Counted from the stretch's first letter, positions 1 through 7,309 are shown. The stretch is 9,943 nucleotides of DNA from UBA1049 sp964525815 (GCA_964525815.1 CAZGJQ010000071.1:1-9943), one strand, 5' to 3'. The notes: a model not told the origin generated them from the sequence alone. Program-made: numbers and translations.

Positions 1-2
1 AG

Positions 3-452
3 AATATCCTTGAGGATCAGCTCTATCTTTCTAAAAACAGGATGGTATATTATCTTGAGTACGGCTCTGGAGAGGTAGTGACCTCCGATAATATAAATAA
101 TCTGCCTGACTGCGCAAGGTTCTTTGACACTTATTTTAAAACGGTTATCAACGGTGACTACAACAAATACAGGACTTTTTTTACCGATAATTATATCAAA
201 GAGAATGTATTGCCCGAAAGGTTCACAATGCAGCGAATATATGATATTGAGGTTGATTTGTTCGACAAGCGGCAGGATGCCGATATAGTTATAGAAACCT
301 TTGTAGTAAGATACAAAATTATGTTTAACAATGGAACATTTCGTTCCGATGTGGGCAGTAATGTGATTAAACCGCTTGTTTTTGAGCTTTACAGAACAGG
401 GGATTCTGTTTTAATAAATGCGATTAAGGAAAAAAAGACCGTATTTGAATGA
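3..452 (+). CDS. 3' part of an unrecognised protein (5' end outside window)
   Basis: The frame is open from the first bases of the window to a TGA at 450-452, so the ATG at 42 is probably internal: 13 in-frame codons precede it without a stop. The visible 149 residues are soluble in character with no membrane segment. An aromatic-rich stretch (FFDTYFKTVINGDYNKYRTFF, from about residue 41) is followed by alternating hydrophobic and polar segments that look like beta strands (IVIETFVVRYKIMF; VFELYRTGDSVLI). This pattern is compatible with an NTF2-like alpha/beta cone fold, but I do not recognise a family and assign no function. The stop overlaps the first possible ATG of cysE, and the cysE ribosome binding site begins inside the stop region, so the two genes are probably co-transcribed and may be translationally coupled. 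Confidence 0.75.
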   Translation, partial: NILEDQLYLSKNRMVYYLEYGSGEVVTSDNINNLPDCARFFDTYFKTVINGDYNKYRTFFTDNYIKENVLPERFTMQRIYDIEVDLFDKRQDADIVIETFVVRYKIMFNNGTFRSDVGSNVIKPLVFELYRTGDSVLINAIKEKKTVFE

Positions 453-457
453 GGGGG
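451..457 (+). promoter_or_regulatory. Ribosome binding site that decides the cysE start
   Basis: GAGGGGG lies 6 bases before the ATG at 464. The alternative in-frame ATG at 449 has only AAGGA at 426-430, 18 bases away, and overlaps the stop of the preceding gene. The 464 start is therefore preferred. Confidence 0.65.
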
Positions 458-463
458 ATTGAA

Positions 464-1174
464 ATGAATTTTGCTTTTAATTTTGAACTCAACACAGACA
501 TAAATGACGTAATAAACAGAATAAAAAAAATCTCAAAAAAGGTTGCGAGTGAGGTAAAAGAGGATGTTGACAGCATTAGGGAGCGGGATCCTGCGGCGAG
601 GAGCAACGCCGAGGTGCTGCTTCTTTACCCCGGACTTCATGCGGTTGTTTCTCATAGAATGGCAAGCTTTTTATATAAAAAGGGGCATTATTTTGCCGCA
701 AGAACGGTCAGTCAGTTCGCTCGCAGCGCAACCGGTATTGAGATACATCCGGCAGCAAGAATCGGAAGAGCCTTGTTTATAGACCACGGCAGCGCCGTTG
801 TTATCGGAGAAACAGCGGAAATAGGTGACTATTGCACCATTTATCAGGGTGTTACTCTCGGAGGAACAGGAAAGCATACCGGAAAAAGGCATCCCACTCT
901 GGGGAACAATGTCATGGTTGGTGCGGGTGCGAAAATCCTGGGACCGATAAAGGTAGGGGACAACTCAAAAATAGCAGCCGGTGCGGTGGTTTTGAACGAC
1001 ATACCGGAGAGCTCCACCGCTGTGGGAATACCCGCAAGGATTGTTCGGCTTGCGGATGTACGCATTAAGTACAACTTAGACCAGATTAACATACCGGACC
1101 CGGTGGCGCAGGAGCTTGCCGCCTTAAAAAACAGAATCACGGAGTTGGAAGAAAAAATAAATGAGACTGAATAA
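464..1174 (+). CDS. cysE: Serine O-acetyltransferase CysE
   Basis: Transfers acetyl from acetyl-CoA to L-serine to give O-acetylserine, the committed step of cysteine synthesis in the cytoplasm. The protein is 236 residues from the ATG at 464. An N-terminal helical domain (about 1-85) is followed by a left-handed beta-helix of hexapeptide repeats (about 92-195). Family marks are EIHPAARIG (93-101), the FIDHG segment with catalytic-type H108, GETAEIG (115-121), QGVTLGGTGK (128-137), KRHP with H143, and the C-terminal VGIPARIV (187-194). The E of EIHP stands where E. coli CysE has D143; Bacillus-type enzymes also carry E, so this is not a defect. The tail after 214 (ELAALKNRITELEEKI) looks like a short coiled coil. 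It overlaps the following carboxypeptidase gene by 14 bp. No cysK is next to it, and I see no T-box within the window. Confidence 0.95.
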   Translation: MNFAFNFELNTDINDVINRIKKISKKVASEVKEDVDSIRERDPAARSNAEVLLLYPGLHAVVSHRMASFLYKKGHYFAARTVSQFARSATGIEIHPAARIGRALFIDHGSAVVIGETAEIGDYCTIYQGVTLGGTGKHTGKRHPTLGNNVMVGAGAKILGPIKVGDNSKIAAGAVVLNDIPESSTAVGIPARIVRLADVRIKYNLDQINIPDPVAQELAALKNRITELEEKINETE

Positions 1175-2201
1175 AAAGATAACTGCGCTTATTGCTGTAG
1201 TAGCTGCGCTGTTTTTGTTGGCGGCTTGTCTGCTTATAATAAATGATTGGAATACCAACGATACCGAAAAGAGCTTCGACCCCGGAGCGGTATCGGAGAT
1301 AAGCGTTATACCGGAGTTGTCGGAGGAGAGCGACGACTCCGAGATTGATACGAGTGAGGAGGCAATTCCCTCATCCATTGAGGTATTCTTATACAATAAT
1401 GCTGTTCAGCTTGATTTGCAGGTTAATTCCTCGTATGTGGCGGCAGCAGATTCGAATGGAGGAATAATATTCCAGAAGAATACGTATGAGCGTTGTTATC
1501 CGGCTTCGCTCACCAAGCTGATAACCGCTGTTACGGCAGAAAGATATGTGGAGGAGGATCATCTTTTTACAGTGGGGGACGAGCTTGAGCTTGTTAAGCC
1601 CGGCTCTTCCATAGCTTATTTGGAAAAGGGCGATGTTTTAGATTTTATAACCCTTGTGGACGCATTGATGCTTCCTTCGGGGAACGATGCCGCATATGTT
1701 ATGGCTGTAGGAGTAGGACGAGCCTATACCGGAGACGATAACCTTTCGGCAGAGCAAGCACTGGATGTTTTTGCCGATTTAATGAACAGTACAGCAAAAG
1801 ATTTGGGCTGTAAGGACTCTAACTTTATAGTACCGGACGGCTTCCACGACGAGAACCATTATACAACGGTTTCCGATATGCTGAAGATTGCGTTATATGC
1901 CTCGGAGCTGGATATTGTAATGAACTCGGTAGGCAAGAGCACGGCAAGGCATGTTTTTTACAGCGGTAGGGATGTAACCTGGGAGAACACAAACATGCTC
2001 CTGAGGGCTGGCTGCGAGTTCTATTATCCCGACGCCTTCGGCTTAAAAACGGGAGCGACGAATGAGGCGGGAAGGTGCCTTGCCGCAATAGCAGAAAAGG
2101 ACGGAAGAGAGGTAATTGTGGTTACTATGTATGCTCTGTCCGATGCGGACAGATACAATGATGTCATTTCCGTATTCAACGCTGCTTTTGCCGGCTCGTA
2201 A
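1161..2201 (+). CDS. D-alanyl-D-alanine carboxypeptidase (S11 / low-molecular-mass PBP)
   Basis: Serine D,D-carboxypeptidase that removes the terminal D-Ala from peptidoglycan pentapeptide outside the membrane. All three penicillin-binding motifs are present in order in a 346-residue protein: S116-L-T-K119 with the nucleophilic serine, S173-G-N175, and K296-T-G298. Residues about 8-28 form a hydrophobic N-terminal segment. It contains L20-A-A-C23, which fits a lipobox, but the residues after the Cys (LLIINDW) are hydrophobic, so a plain signal anchor or signal peptide is about as likely. An acidic Ser/Glu/Asp-rich linker (38-74) separates this segment from the catalytic domain. The C-terminal beta-rich domain of longer DacA/DacF enzymes is missing, as in many short Clostridial S11 proteins. 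The start at 1161 has GGAAGA at 1147-1152 and overlaps the end of cysE, suggesting coupling. Confidence 0.93.
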   Translation: MRLNKKITALIAVVAALFLLAACLLIINDWNTNDTEKSFDPGAVSEISVIPELSEESDDSEIDTSEEAIPSSIEVFLYNNAVQLDLQVNSSYVAAADSNGGIIFQKNTYERCYPASLTKLITAVTAERYVEEDHLFTVGDELELVKPGSSIAYLEKGDVLDFITLVDALMLPSGNDAAYVMAVGVGRAYTGDDNLSAEQALDVFADLMNSTAKDLGCKDSNFIVPDGFHDENHYTTVSDMLKIALYASELDIVMNSVGKSTARHVFYSGRDVTWENTNMLLRAGCEFYYPDAFGLKTGATNEAGRCLAAIAEKDGREVIVVTMYALSDADRYNDVISVFNAAFAGS

Positions 2202-2206
2202 AAAAC

Positions 2207-2225
2207 AGGGCAATTAGTCCTATTT
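2207..2225 (+). terminator. Possible weak terminator after the carboxypeptidase gene
   Basis: AGGGC-AATTA-GTCCT can pair over 5 bp, including one G-U pair, just after the stop codon. It is followed by the short U-rich run UAUUU and preceded by six A. The stem is short, so termination here is only a possibility. Confidence 0.3.
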
Positions 2226-2229
2226 AGTA

Positions 2230-2258
2230 TTGACAAAGCGGGACGCATGTGATAATAT
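2230..2258 (+). promoter_or_regulatory. Promoter of the tRNA-Arg gene
   Basis: TTGACA at 2230-2235 and TAATAT at 2253-2258 are separated by exactly 17 bp, a near-consensus vegetative (sigma-A type) promoter. The expected start is near 2265, about 10 bases before the mature 5' end of the tRNA. Confidence 0.85.
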
Positions 2259-2274
2259 ACTGAATGTTGCATAT

Positions 2275-2351
2275 GCGCCGTTAGCTCAGCTGGATAGAGT
2301 GACTGGCTACGAACCAGTAGGTCAGGGGTTCGAATCCCTTACGGCGTGCCA
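2275..2351 (+). tRNA. tRNA-Arg (anticodon ACG)
   Basis: A complete cloverleaf can be folded by hand. The acceptor arm is GCGCCGT with ACGGCGT, and the D arm GCTC/GAGT closes a 9-nt loop AGCTGGATA. The anticodon stem ACTGG/CCAGT holds the loop CTACGAA with ACG at 2309-2311. The variable region is AGGTC, the T arm is AGGGG/CCCTT with loop TTCGAAT, the discriminator is G, and CCA is encoded at 2349-2351. ACG, with A34 normally edited to inosine, reads CGU, CGC and CGA. The end pair G1-U72 is a wobble rather than a Watson-Crick pair. The gene stands alone behind its own promoter. Confidence 0.97.
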
Positions 2352-2365
2352 GCAATATAAACAGT

Positions 2366-2389
2366 AAGGACACCGTTTGCGGTGTCCTT
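2366..2389 (+). terminator. Terminator hairpin behind tRNA-Arg
   Basis: AAGGACACCG-TTTG-CGGTGTCCTT is a perfect 10-bp stem with a 4-nt loop, starting 15 bases after the tRNA CCA. The run that follows (GAAATTATTAT) is AU-rich but not a pure U tract. The hairpin is symmetric, so it could also act on leftward transcription from the P1B ATPase gene. Confidence 0.75.
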
Positions 2390-2402
2390 GAAATTATTAT
2401 AC

Positions 2403-2427
2403 AGAGGCAGCATAAAACGCTGCCTCT
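2403..2427 (-). terminator. Terminator hairpin behind the P1B-2 ATPase gene (possibly bidirectional)
   Basis: AGAGGCAGC-N7-GCTGCCTCT is a perfect 9-bp stem with a 7-nt AT loop, 11 bp past the ATPase stop codon (TAA, 2439-2441) in the leftward direction. Both flanks are A/T-rich: leftward reading gives GTATAATAATTT and rightward reading gives TATTTATT. It can therefore serve both converging units. Confidence 0.75.
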
Positions 2428-2438
2428 TATTTATTCGA

Positions 2439-4280
2439 TTATAATTTCATGGCTCTTAGCGCATTCAGTACGGCCAAAACCGAAACACCCACATCCGCAA
2501 AGACCGCTTCCCAAATACCTGAAAAACCCATTATACCAAGAAGCATTATTATAACCTTTATACCGAGAGCGAATACAATATTCTGCCAGACTATGCGCAT
2601 TGTCTTTTTTGCTGTTTTTATCGCTGTTACGATTTTTTCGGGATTATCGTCCATTAGTACTATATCGGCGGCTTCGATTGCGGCGTCCGAACCCAGGCCT
2701 CCCATGGCAATACCGATATCCGCACGGGTAAGCACGGGTGCGTCGTTTATACCGTCTCCGACATACACAACCGTTCCGCTTTTTTTACCGCCTAATATCT
2801 CCTCCAGCTTCTTTACCTTTTCCGCCGGAAGCAGCCCGCTGTAAACCCTGTCTATTCCAAGAGCTTCCGCAATATGTCCGGCAGACGAAGCTCTGTCTCC
2901 CGTAAGCATACATAAATCATTTACTCCGACGCTCTTCAGCCCGTCTATTGCGGATGGAGCGCTTTCCTTTATTTCATCGGAAATGATTATCTGTCCGATA
3001 TAAATTCCGTCTGCGGATATATAAACTACCGTTCCCGGATGCTGTTCGTCCGGTGCTTTAATCCCGTATCTGTTCATAAGCCTTCGGTTGCCCGCCAAAA
3101 TAATTCTGCCGTCAACCATGGTCCTTACACCGTAACCGCTCAAATCCTCTGTCTTGCTTATCCTTGAATTATCAATCCGCTTACCGTATTCCTTTTTCAA
3201 AGACAATGCAATAGGATGGTCGGAGTAGCTCTCCGCAAGCGCTGCGAGCTCTAAGAGAGTTTTTTTATCGCAACCTTGTTGCGGATTTATACCGCTGACG
3301 CTGAAGGTGCCCTTTGTGAGCGTGCCTGTCTTGTCGAATATAACCGTCGAGGCTCTGGAGAGAGCTTCGAGATAATTACCACCCTTTACTAAAATGCCTT
3401 GTCTTGATGCGCCTCCTATTCCTCCGAAAAAGCTGAGGGGTACCGAAAGAACCAGAGCGCAGGGGCAGCTTATGACGAGAAAGATTAAAGCGCGTCTTAT
3501 CCATTCGTTAAATTCACCGCCAAAAAGGAGCGGAGGTATAACTGCGGTAAGAAACGCAAGAACCACTACAATGGGTGTGTAATATACGGAAAATGCAGTT
3601 ATAAAGTTCTCCGTCCCTGCTTTTCTAGAACGTGAGTTCTCAACCAGCTCGAGAATCTTAGATACCGTGGATTCGGAAAAGGGCTTGGAAACCCTTATGC
3701 TAAGCAGACGGTTAATATTAATGCCTCCGCTGAAAACGGAATCCCCGGCACAGACATCGACGGGAAGGGTTTCTCCGGTTAAGGAGGAGGCGTCTACCGA
3801 GGAGCAGCCCTGCTCCACAACACCGTCAAGCGGTATTTTTTCCCCTACTTTAACGACAATAATGTCTCCGACCTTTACTTCGTCGGGGGAGACCCTTATA
3901 AGCTGACCGTTCGATTCTATGTTGGCATAGTCGGGACGGATGTCCATTAGCTCCGTTATAGACCTTTTTGAACGGTTTACGGCAATACGCTCAAACAGCT
4001 CACCTACGGTGTAAAAAAGCATTACCGCGACACCCTCCGGGTATTCACCTAACAAAAACGCTCCGATAGTTGCAATTGACATAAGAACACTCTCGTTTAG
4101 TGCTCTTCCCGTATATATGCTGTTAACCGCTTTTATTAATACTCCGCTTCCGATAATTAAGTAGGAGATATAATATAAAACAAGTCTCTGCACTTCGTTT
4201 AACTGCATTAGAAGCGCACCCGATAAGAAAAGAGTACTTGTTAAAATTCTGATTATTGTAAATGAATGCTTTTTGTACAT
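2439..4280 (-). CDS. cadA: P1B-2 type heavy-metal efflux ATPase (Zn/Cd/Pb, CadA/ZntA family)
   Basis: Uses ATP to pump Zn(II), Cd(II) or Pb(II) out through the cell membrane. Counting from the ATG at 4280 (613 residues), the P-type ATPase marks are in order: TGE 168-170 in the actuator domain, CPC 272-274 in the metal-transport helix, the phosphorylated D316 in DKTGT, HP 355-356, and GDGINDAP 508-515. The last two helices carry K575 and D596 (FADVGVSVLAVLNALR), the Lys/Asp pair typical of ZntA-like pumps, which argues against copper. There is no N-terminal GMxCxxC metal-binding domain; the protein goes almost straight into the first membrane helix. A longer frame begins at ATG 4313 inside the end of the repressor gene. 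I prefer 4280 because GGAG (4292-4295) lies 11 bases before it and it falls just after the repressor stop. It probably forms a two-gene operon with the ArsR gene, controlled by that repressor. Confidence 0.93.
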   Translation of the reverse strand: MYKKHSFTIIRILTSTLFLSGALLMQLNEVQRLVLYYISYLIIGSGVLIKAVNSIYTGRALNESVLMSIATIGAFLLGEYPEGVAVMLFYTVGELFERIAVNRSKRSITELMDIRPDYANIESNGQLIRVSPDEVKVGDIIVVKVGEKIPLDGVVEQGCSSVDASSLTGETLPVDVCAGDSVFSGGININRLLSIRVSKPFSESTVSKILELVENSRSRKAGTENFITAFSVYYTPIVVVLAFLTAVIPPLLFGGEFNEWIRRALIFLVISCPCALVLSVPLSFFGGIGGASRQGILVKGGNYLEALSRASTVIFDKTGTLTKGTFSVSGINPQQGCDKKTLLELAALAESYSDHPIALSLKKEYGKRIDNSRISKTEDLSGYGVRTMVDGRIILAGNRRLMNRYGIKAPDEQHPGTVVYISADGIYIGQIIISDEIKESAPSAIDGLKSVGVNDLCMLTGDRASSAGHIAEALGIDRVYSGLLPAEKVKKLEEILGGKKSGTVVYVGDGINDAPVLTRADIGIAMGGLGSDAAIEAADIVLMDDNPEKIVTAIKTAKKTMRIVWQNIVFALGIKVIIMLLGIMGFSGIWEAVFADVGVSVLAVLNALRAMKL

Positions 4281-4299
4281 ATAAATTACTTCTCCGTGT

Positions 4300-4662
4300 T
4301 TATTCAAGGACATGCTCCAGCCCTTGGTTTATTATTGTGCGTACATGGCTGTCCGCAAGGGAATAGAATACCGCTTTGCCCTCTCTGCGGTATTTTACCA
4401 GCTTGCTCTGCTTTAGGGAACGGAGCTGATGAGATATGGCGGATTGGGATATTCCCAGCAGAATTACTATATCACCTACGCACATCTCCTTCTCAAGCAG
4501 TACGCACAGTATTTTAATTCTGGTTGAATCGCCGAAAATTTTAAACAGCTCCGCAAGGTTATATAAAGCATCCTCCGTCGGAAGCCTTTTTAGCACCTCG
4601 TTTATTGTTCTTTCATCTGAGTTAATACAATCACAGAACGGAAGCTCCTTATTATTTGCCAA
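4300..4662 (-). CDS. ArsR/SmtB-family metal-sensing repressor (SmtB/ZiaR/CadC-like)
   Basis: Winged-helix repressor expected to leave its operator when Zn(II), Cd(II) or a similar ion binds. Counting from the TTG at 4662 gives 120 residues. The DNA-recognition helix is in LLGISQSAISHQLRSLK (about 68-84), followed by the wing KYRREGKAVFYSL (90-102). Ligands fit two known site types. One is C10/C12 (FCDC) with C61 and D64 (MCVGD), matching the alpha-3N cysteine site of CadC/ZiaR. The other is D104, H106, H117 and E120 in the last helix, matching the alpha-5 zinc site of SmtB/CzrA. The frame extends upstream to an ATG at 4695, but that ATG has no ribosome binding site and lies upstream of the inferred transcription start. 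AAAGGG sits before GTG 4665 and TTG 4662, so one of these is the likelier start. The likely target is the ATPase gene 19 bp downstream and its own promoter. Confidence 0.9.
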   Translation of the reverse strand: MANNKELPFCDCINSDERTINEVLKRLPTEDALYNLAELFKIFGDSTRIKILCVLLEKEMCVGDIVILLGISQSAISHQLRSLKQSKLVKYRREGKAVFYSLADSHVRTIINQGLEHVLE

Positions 4663-4677
4663 CACAAACACCCTTTC

Positions 4678-4697
4678 ATATGAACATATATGCATAT
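4678..4697 (-). promoter_or_regulatory. Candidate ArsR/SmtB operator
   Basis: ATATGAACATATATGCATAT (as read on the + strand) is an imperfect palindrome of the ATATGAAC-type found at SmtB, ZiaR and CzrA operators. It touches the -10 element and covers the inferred start point of the repressor-ATPase transcript, the expected place for an autorepressor. Operator identity is inferred from motif and position. Confidence 0.65.
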
Positions 4698-4726
4698 ATT
4701 ATAAGCAGTCACATCGGTTTTGTCAA
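4698..4726 (-). promoter_or_regulatory. Promoter of the ArsR-ATPase operon
   Basis: Reading leftward, TTGACA (4726-4721) and TATAAT (4703-4698) are both perfect consensus hexamers with a 17-bp spacer. Initiation is expected near 4691. So strong a promoter fits a gene pair held off by a repressor. Confidence 0.88.
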
Positions 4727-4788
4727 CAATAAAATGAAAAAGCCCGCCAAAAATATGACAAGCTTGATATTTATAGTCATTGTAATGC

Positions 4789-5019
4789 TTATTTCCCAAA
4801 GAGACTTTGTTTATCACTGATTGATTTTACCGTATAACCTGCGTCGCTTATAGAGGAGGCGAGAACCTCATCCGAAATATCCTTGTCTAGCGTTACTACT
4901 GCTTGCTTTTTGGCAAGTAGCACTTTCGCTTTTACTCCCTCTAATTGTTCGAGTGCTTTTTCCACTCTTTTCACACAGTGGGAACAGCTCATCCCTTCAA
5001 TGGTGATTATCTTTTTCAT
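4789..5019 (-). CDS. copZ: Copper chaperone CopZ (single HMA domain)
   Basis: A 76-residue cytoplasmic carrier that binds Cu(I) and hands it to the CopA ATPase. The whole protein is one heavy-metal-associated (beta-alpha-beta-beta-alpha-beta) domain. The metal-binding GMSCSHC loop is at residues 9-15 with ligands C12 and C15, and DAGYTV near 64-69 is the usual closing strand. A short tail (SISDKQSLFGK) follows. The length fits the family (about 68-75). The gene starts 19 bp after the copA stop, with GGAG at 5031-5034, and is the last gene of the ZIP-copA-copZ run. I find no convincing terminator between its stop and the ArsR promoter. Confidence 0.92.
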   Translation of the reverse strand: MKKIITIEGMSCSHCVKRVEKALEQLEGVKAKVLLAKKQAVVTLDKDISDEVLASSISDAGYTVKSISDKQSLFGK

Positions 5020-5038
5020 TTTTTAATTATCTCCTTTT

Positions 5039-7309
5039 TTATTTTCTGTACAATCTCAAAGCGTTGGTTACAACAAATATCGAGCTAATACTCATAGCGG
5101 CTGCGCCAATCATAGGATTGAGGGTCCAGCCGAGAAACGGATAAAAAAGTCCGGCTGCAAGAGGAATGCCGAGTGTGTTGTAGAAGAACGCCCAGAACAG
5201 GTTCTGCTTTATATTTTTTATAGTTTCTCTACTGTATCTGAAAAGCTCCGCAGCATCCTGTAAATCACTCTTCATAAGCACAATTCCCGCTGATTCTATT
5301 GCAATGTCCGTTCCGGCTCCGATGGCGATTCCCACATCCGCTCTCACAAGAGCAGGGGAGTCGTTAATACCGTCACCCACCATTGCTACTTTCTTACCGT
5401 CCTCCTGTATGCTGCGTATAACCGATTCCTTTTCGGACGGCAGCACGTCCGAAATAACCTTGTCTATATCGAGCTGCTTTCTAATAGCTTCTGCGGTTGC
5501 GGCGTTGTCCCCTGTAAGCATGACAATGTCAAGGTTCATTTTTTTAAGCGCTTGAATTGCCGAAATGCTGGTTTCCTTAATAGTGTCCGCCACCGCAACA
5601 ACACCGATAAGCTCATTCCCGAATGCAAAAAACATGGGCGTTTTGCCCTCGGCGGACAGCTTGTCAGCTGTTTTTTCAACAGCTGATATATCGATATTTT
5701 TTTCCCTCATCAGGGTTGCGTTACCCGCATGATACTTTTTTTCTGAGATGATAGCGGATATGCCCATGCCCGGTATTGCGACAAAGCTCTCAGTCGGTAA
5801 AAGTGTGTATTTATTCTTTACCGCATAGTCGACAATAGCCTGAGCGAGAGGATGCTCGGACTGCTTCTCCAAAGAAGCCGCAATTACAGCCAGCCTGTCC
5901 TCAGCGATTTTACCCAAGGGTATTATATCGGTTACCGAGGGCTTCCCTTCGGTTATGGTACCCGTTTTATCCAGCACTACCGTGTCGATTGCATGAGCAA
6001 TCTCCAGTGCCTCCGCTGATTTTATTAATATGCCCTTTGAAGCGTTCCTTCCTGTGGCAACCATGATGGCGACAGGAGTTGCAAGCCCGAGCGCACAGGG
6101 GCAGGATATGACCAGCACCGAGATTCCGATTGACAGAGAAAACTCGAAGGTATGACCTAAGACAAGCCATAAGACCGAGGATATAAAGGCAATAGCTATT
6201 ACAATCGGGACAAAAATACCGCTTACCCTGTCCGCAAGCTTCGCAATGGGTGCCTTGGTTGCTCCCGCATCCTCCACAAGAGCGATAATCTTTGCAAGCG
6301 TGGTATCTGCTCCCACCTTGGTAGCCTTCATCCTAAAGGAGCCGGTCTTGTTAATGGAAGCGGACATCAGAGCGTCACCGACCGATTTTTCCAGCGGAAC
6401 GCTTTCGCCCGTAAGGGCGGACTGGTCAACAACCGCGTTCCCTTCGGTAATAACACCGTCCACCGGAATCCGTCCGCCCGGCTTAATTATAATAATATCA
6501 CCCGCCACAATATCATCCACGGGTATTTCGGTCTCCAGTCCGTTACGGAGTACGGTTGCCGTCTTTGGCGAAAGGTCGAGCAGCTTTTTTACAGCGTCCG
6601 AGGTTTTACCCTTGGAGCGTTCCTCGATGTATTTGCCGACAGAGACCAGCGTAACAATCATGGCAGCGGTCTCAAAGTACAGGCTCTCCATATAGGAGTG
6701 TACGGTTTCGTGTTGGTTGTGACCCAGCCCGTAGCCAATCATAAATATTGCAAAAACACCGTAAACAACCGCAGCCGTTGTTCCTATTGCAATCAAGGAA
6801 TCCATATTAGGCGCTCTGTGTAACAGCGCCCTGAAGCCGTTAATATAGTATTTCCTGTTTAAAATCAGAACGGGTATGGTTATAATAAATTGCAGAAATG
6901 CAAAAATAACTGCGTTTTCGGCACCCTGTAGTAATGACGGCAGAGGAAGACCGAGCATATGTCCCATTGAAATGTACATTAATGCAATCAACAGAATTAC
7001 CGAGGCAATTAGGCTCTTTTTTGTTTTGGTTGTATTTTTTCCCCGCTCGTCTTCCTTTATGGATGCTTTTGCGTTGCCTTCACCTTGCGTTTTTTCGTTT
7101 TCAAAAACCTCGGCGCTGTAACCCGCCTTGGACACGGCTTCCTTTATCTTTTCTGTATCCACAGCGCCATCGTCATACTCGACAACCATGCTCTTACTAA
7201 GCAGATTAACACTTGCGTCCGAAACGCCGTCCAGCCTACGAACCGCTTTTTCTACTGCCGCAGAGCATGCGGAGCAGGTCATTCCTTCTACCTCGAATTT
7301 TTTCTTCAT
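5039..7309 (-). CDS. copA: Cu(I)-exporting P1B-1 ATPase CopA
   Basis: Pumps Cu(I) (and Ag(I)) from the cytoplasm using ATP. Counting from the ATG at 7309 (756 residues), a single N-terminal HMA domain has GMTCSAC with C12 and C15. It is followed by a charged linker (about 70-98), eight predicted membrane helices, and the family marks TGE 300-302, CPC 403-405, phosphorylated D447 in DKTGT, HP 486-487 and GDGINDSP 645-652. The last helices contain Y710-N711 and M739-x-x-S742-S743. These residues define the copper site of the P1B-1 subclass and separate it from the Zn/Cd pump encoded nearby. An ATG at 7318 is also in frame, but GGTGGG abuts it directly and is about 9-10 bases from the 7309 ATG, so 7309 is preferred. 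The gene lies 20 bp after the ZIP gene and 19 bp before copZ. No CsoR or CopY gene is present in the window. Confidence 0.95.
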   Translation of the reverse strand: MKKKFEVEGMTCSACSAAVEKAVRRLDGVSDASVNLLSKSMVVEYDDGAVDTEKIKEAVSKAGYSAEVFENEKTQGEGNAKASIKEDERGKNTTKTKKSLIASVILLIALMYISMGHMLGLPLPSLLQGAENAVIFAFLQFIITIPVLILNRKYYINGFRALLHRAPNMDSLIAIGTTAAVVYGVFAIFMIGYGLGHNQHETVHSYMESLYFETAAMIVTLVSVGKYIEERSKGKTSDAVKKLLDLSPKTATVLRNGLETEIPVDDIVAGDIIIIKPGGRIPVDGVITEGNAVVDQSALTGESVPLEKSVGDALMSASINKTGSFRMKATKVGADTTLAKIIALVEDAGATKAPIAKLADRVSGIFVPIVIAIAFISSVLWLVLGHTFEFSLSIGISVLVISCPCALGLATPVAIMVATGRNASKGILIKSAEALEIAHAIDTVVLDKTGTITEGKPSVTDIIPLGKIAEDRLAVIAASLEKQSEHPLAQAIVDYAVKNKYTLLPTESFVAIPGMGISAIISEKKYHAGNATLMREKNIDISAVEKTADKLSAEGKTPMFFAFGNELIGVVAVADTIKETSISAIQALKKMNLDIVMLTGDNAATAEAIRKQLDIDKVISDVLPSEKESVIRSIQEDGKKVAMVGDGINDSPALVRADVGIAIGAGTDIAIESAGIVLMKSDLQDAAELFRYSRETIKNIKQNLFWAFFYNTLGIPLAAGLFYPFLGWTLNPMIGAAAMSISSIFVVTNALRLYRK

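Noticed and set aside
1227..1229. Carboxypeptidase as a definite lipoprotein (Cys at residue 23)
   Set aside because: The LAAC box fits, but the residues after the Cys are strongly hydrophobic, which is unusual for a lipoprotein; left as a possibility in the gene entry.
4727..4788. Terminator between copZ and the ArsR promoter
   Set aside because: Only short stems such as ATGAC/GTCAT with a 16-nt loop can form, and the nearby GGCGGGC-T5 has no pairing partner. Read-through from copZ into the ArsR genes remains possible.
6246..6695. 149-codon open frame antisense to copA, and similar frames at 2449-2844 (+), 3667-3906 (+) and 844-1140 (-)
   Set aside because: They lie wholly opposite or within well-supported genes, show no family motifs and lack convincing ribosome binding sites. 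They are by-products of codon use in the real genes.
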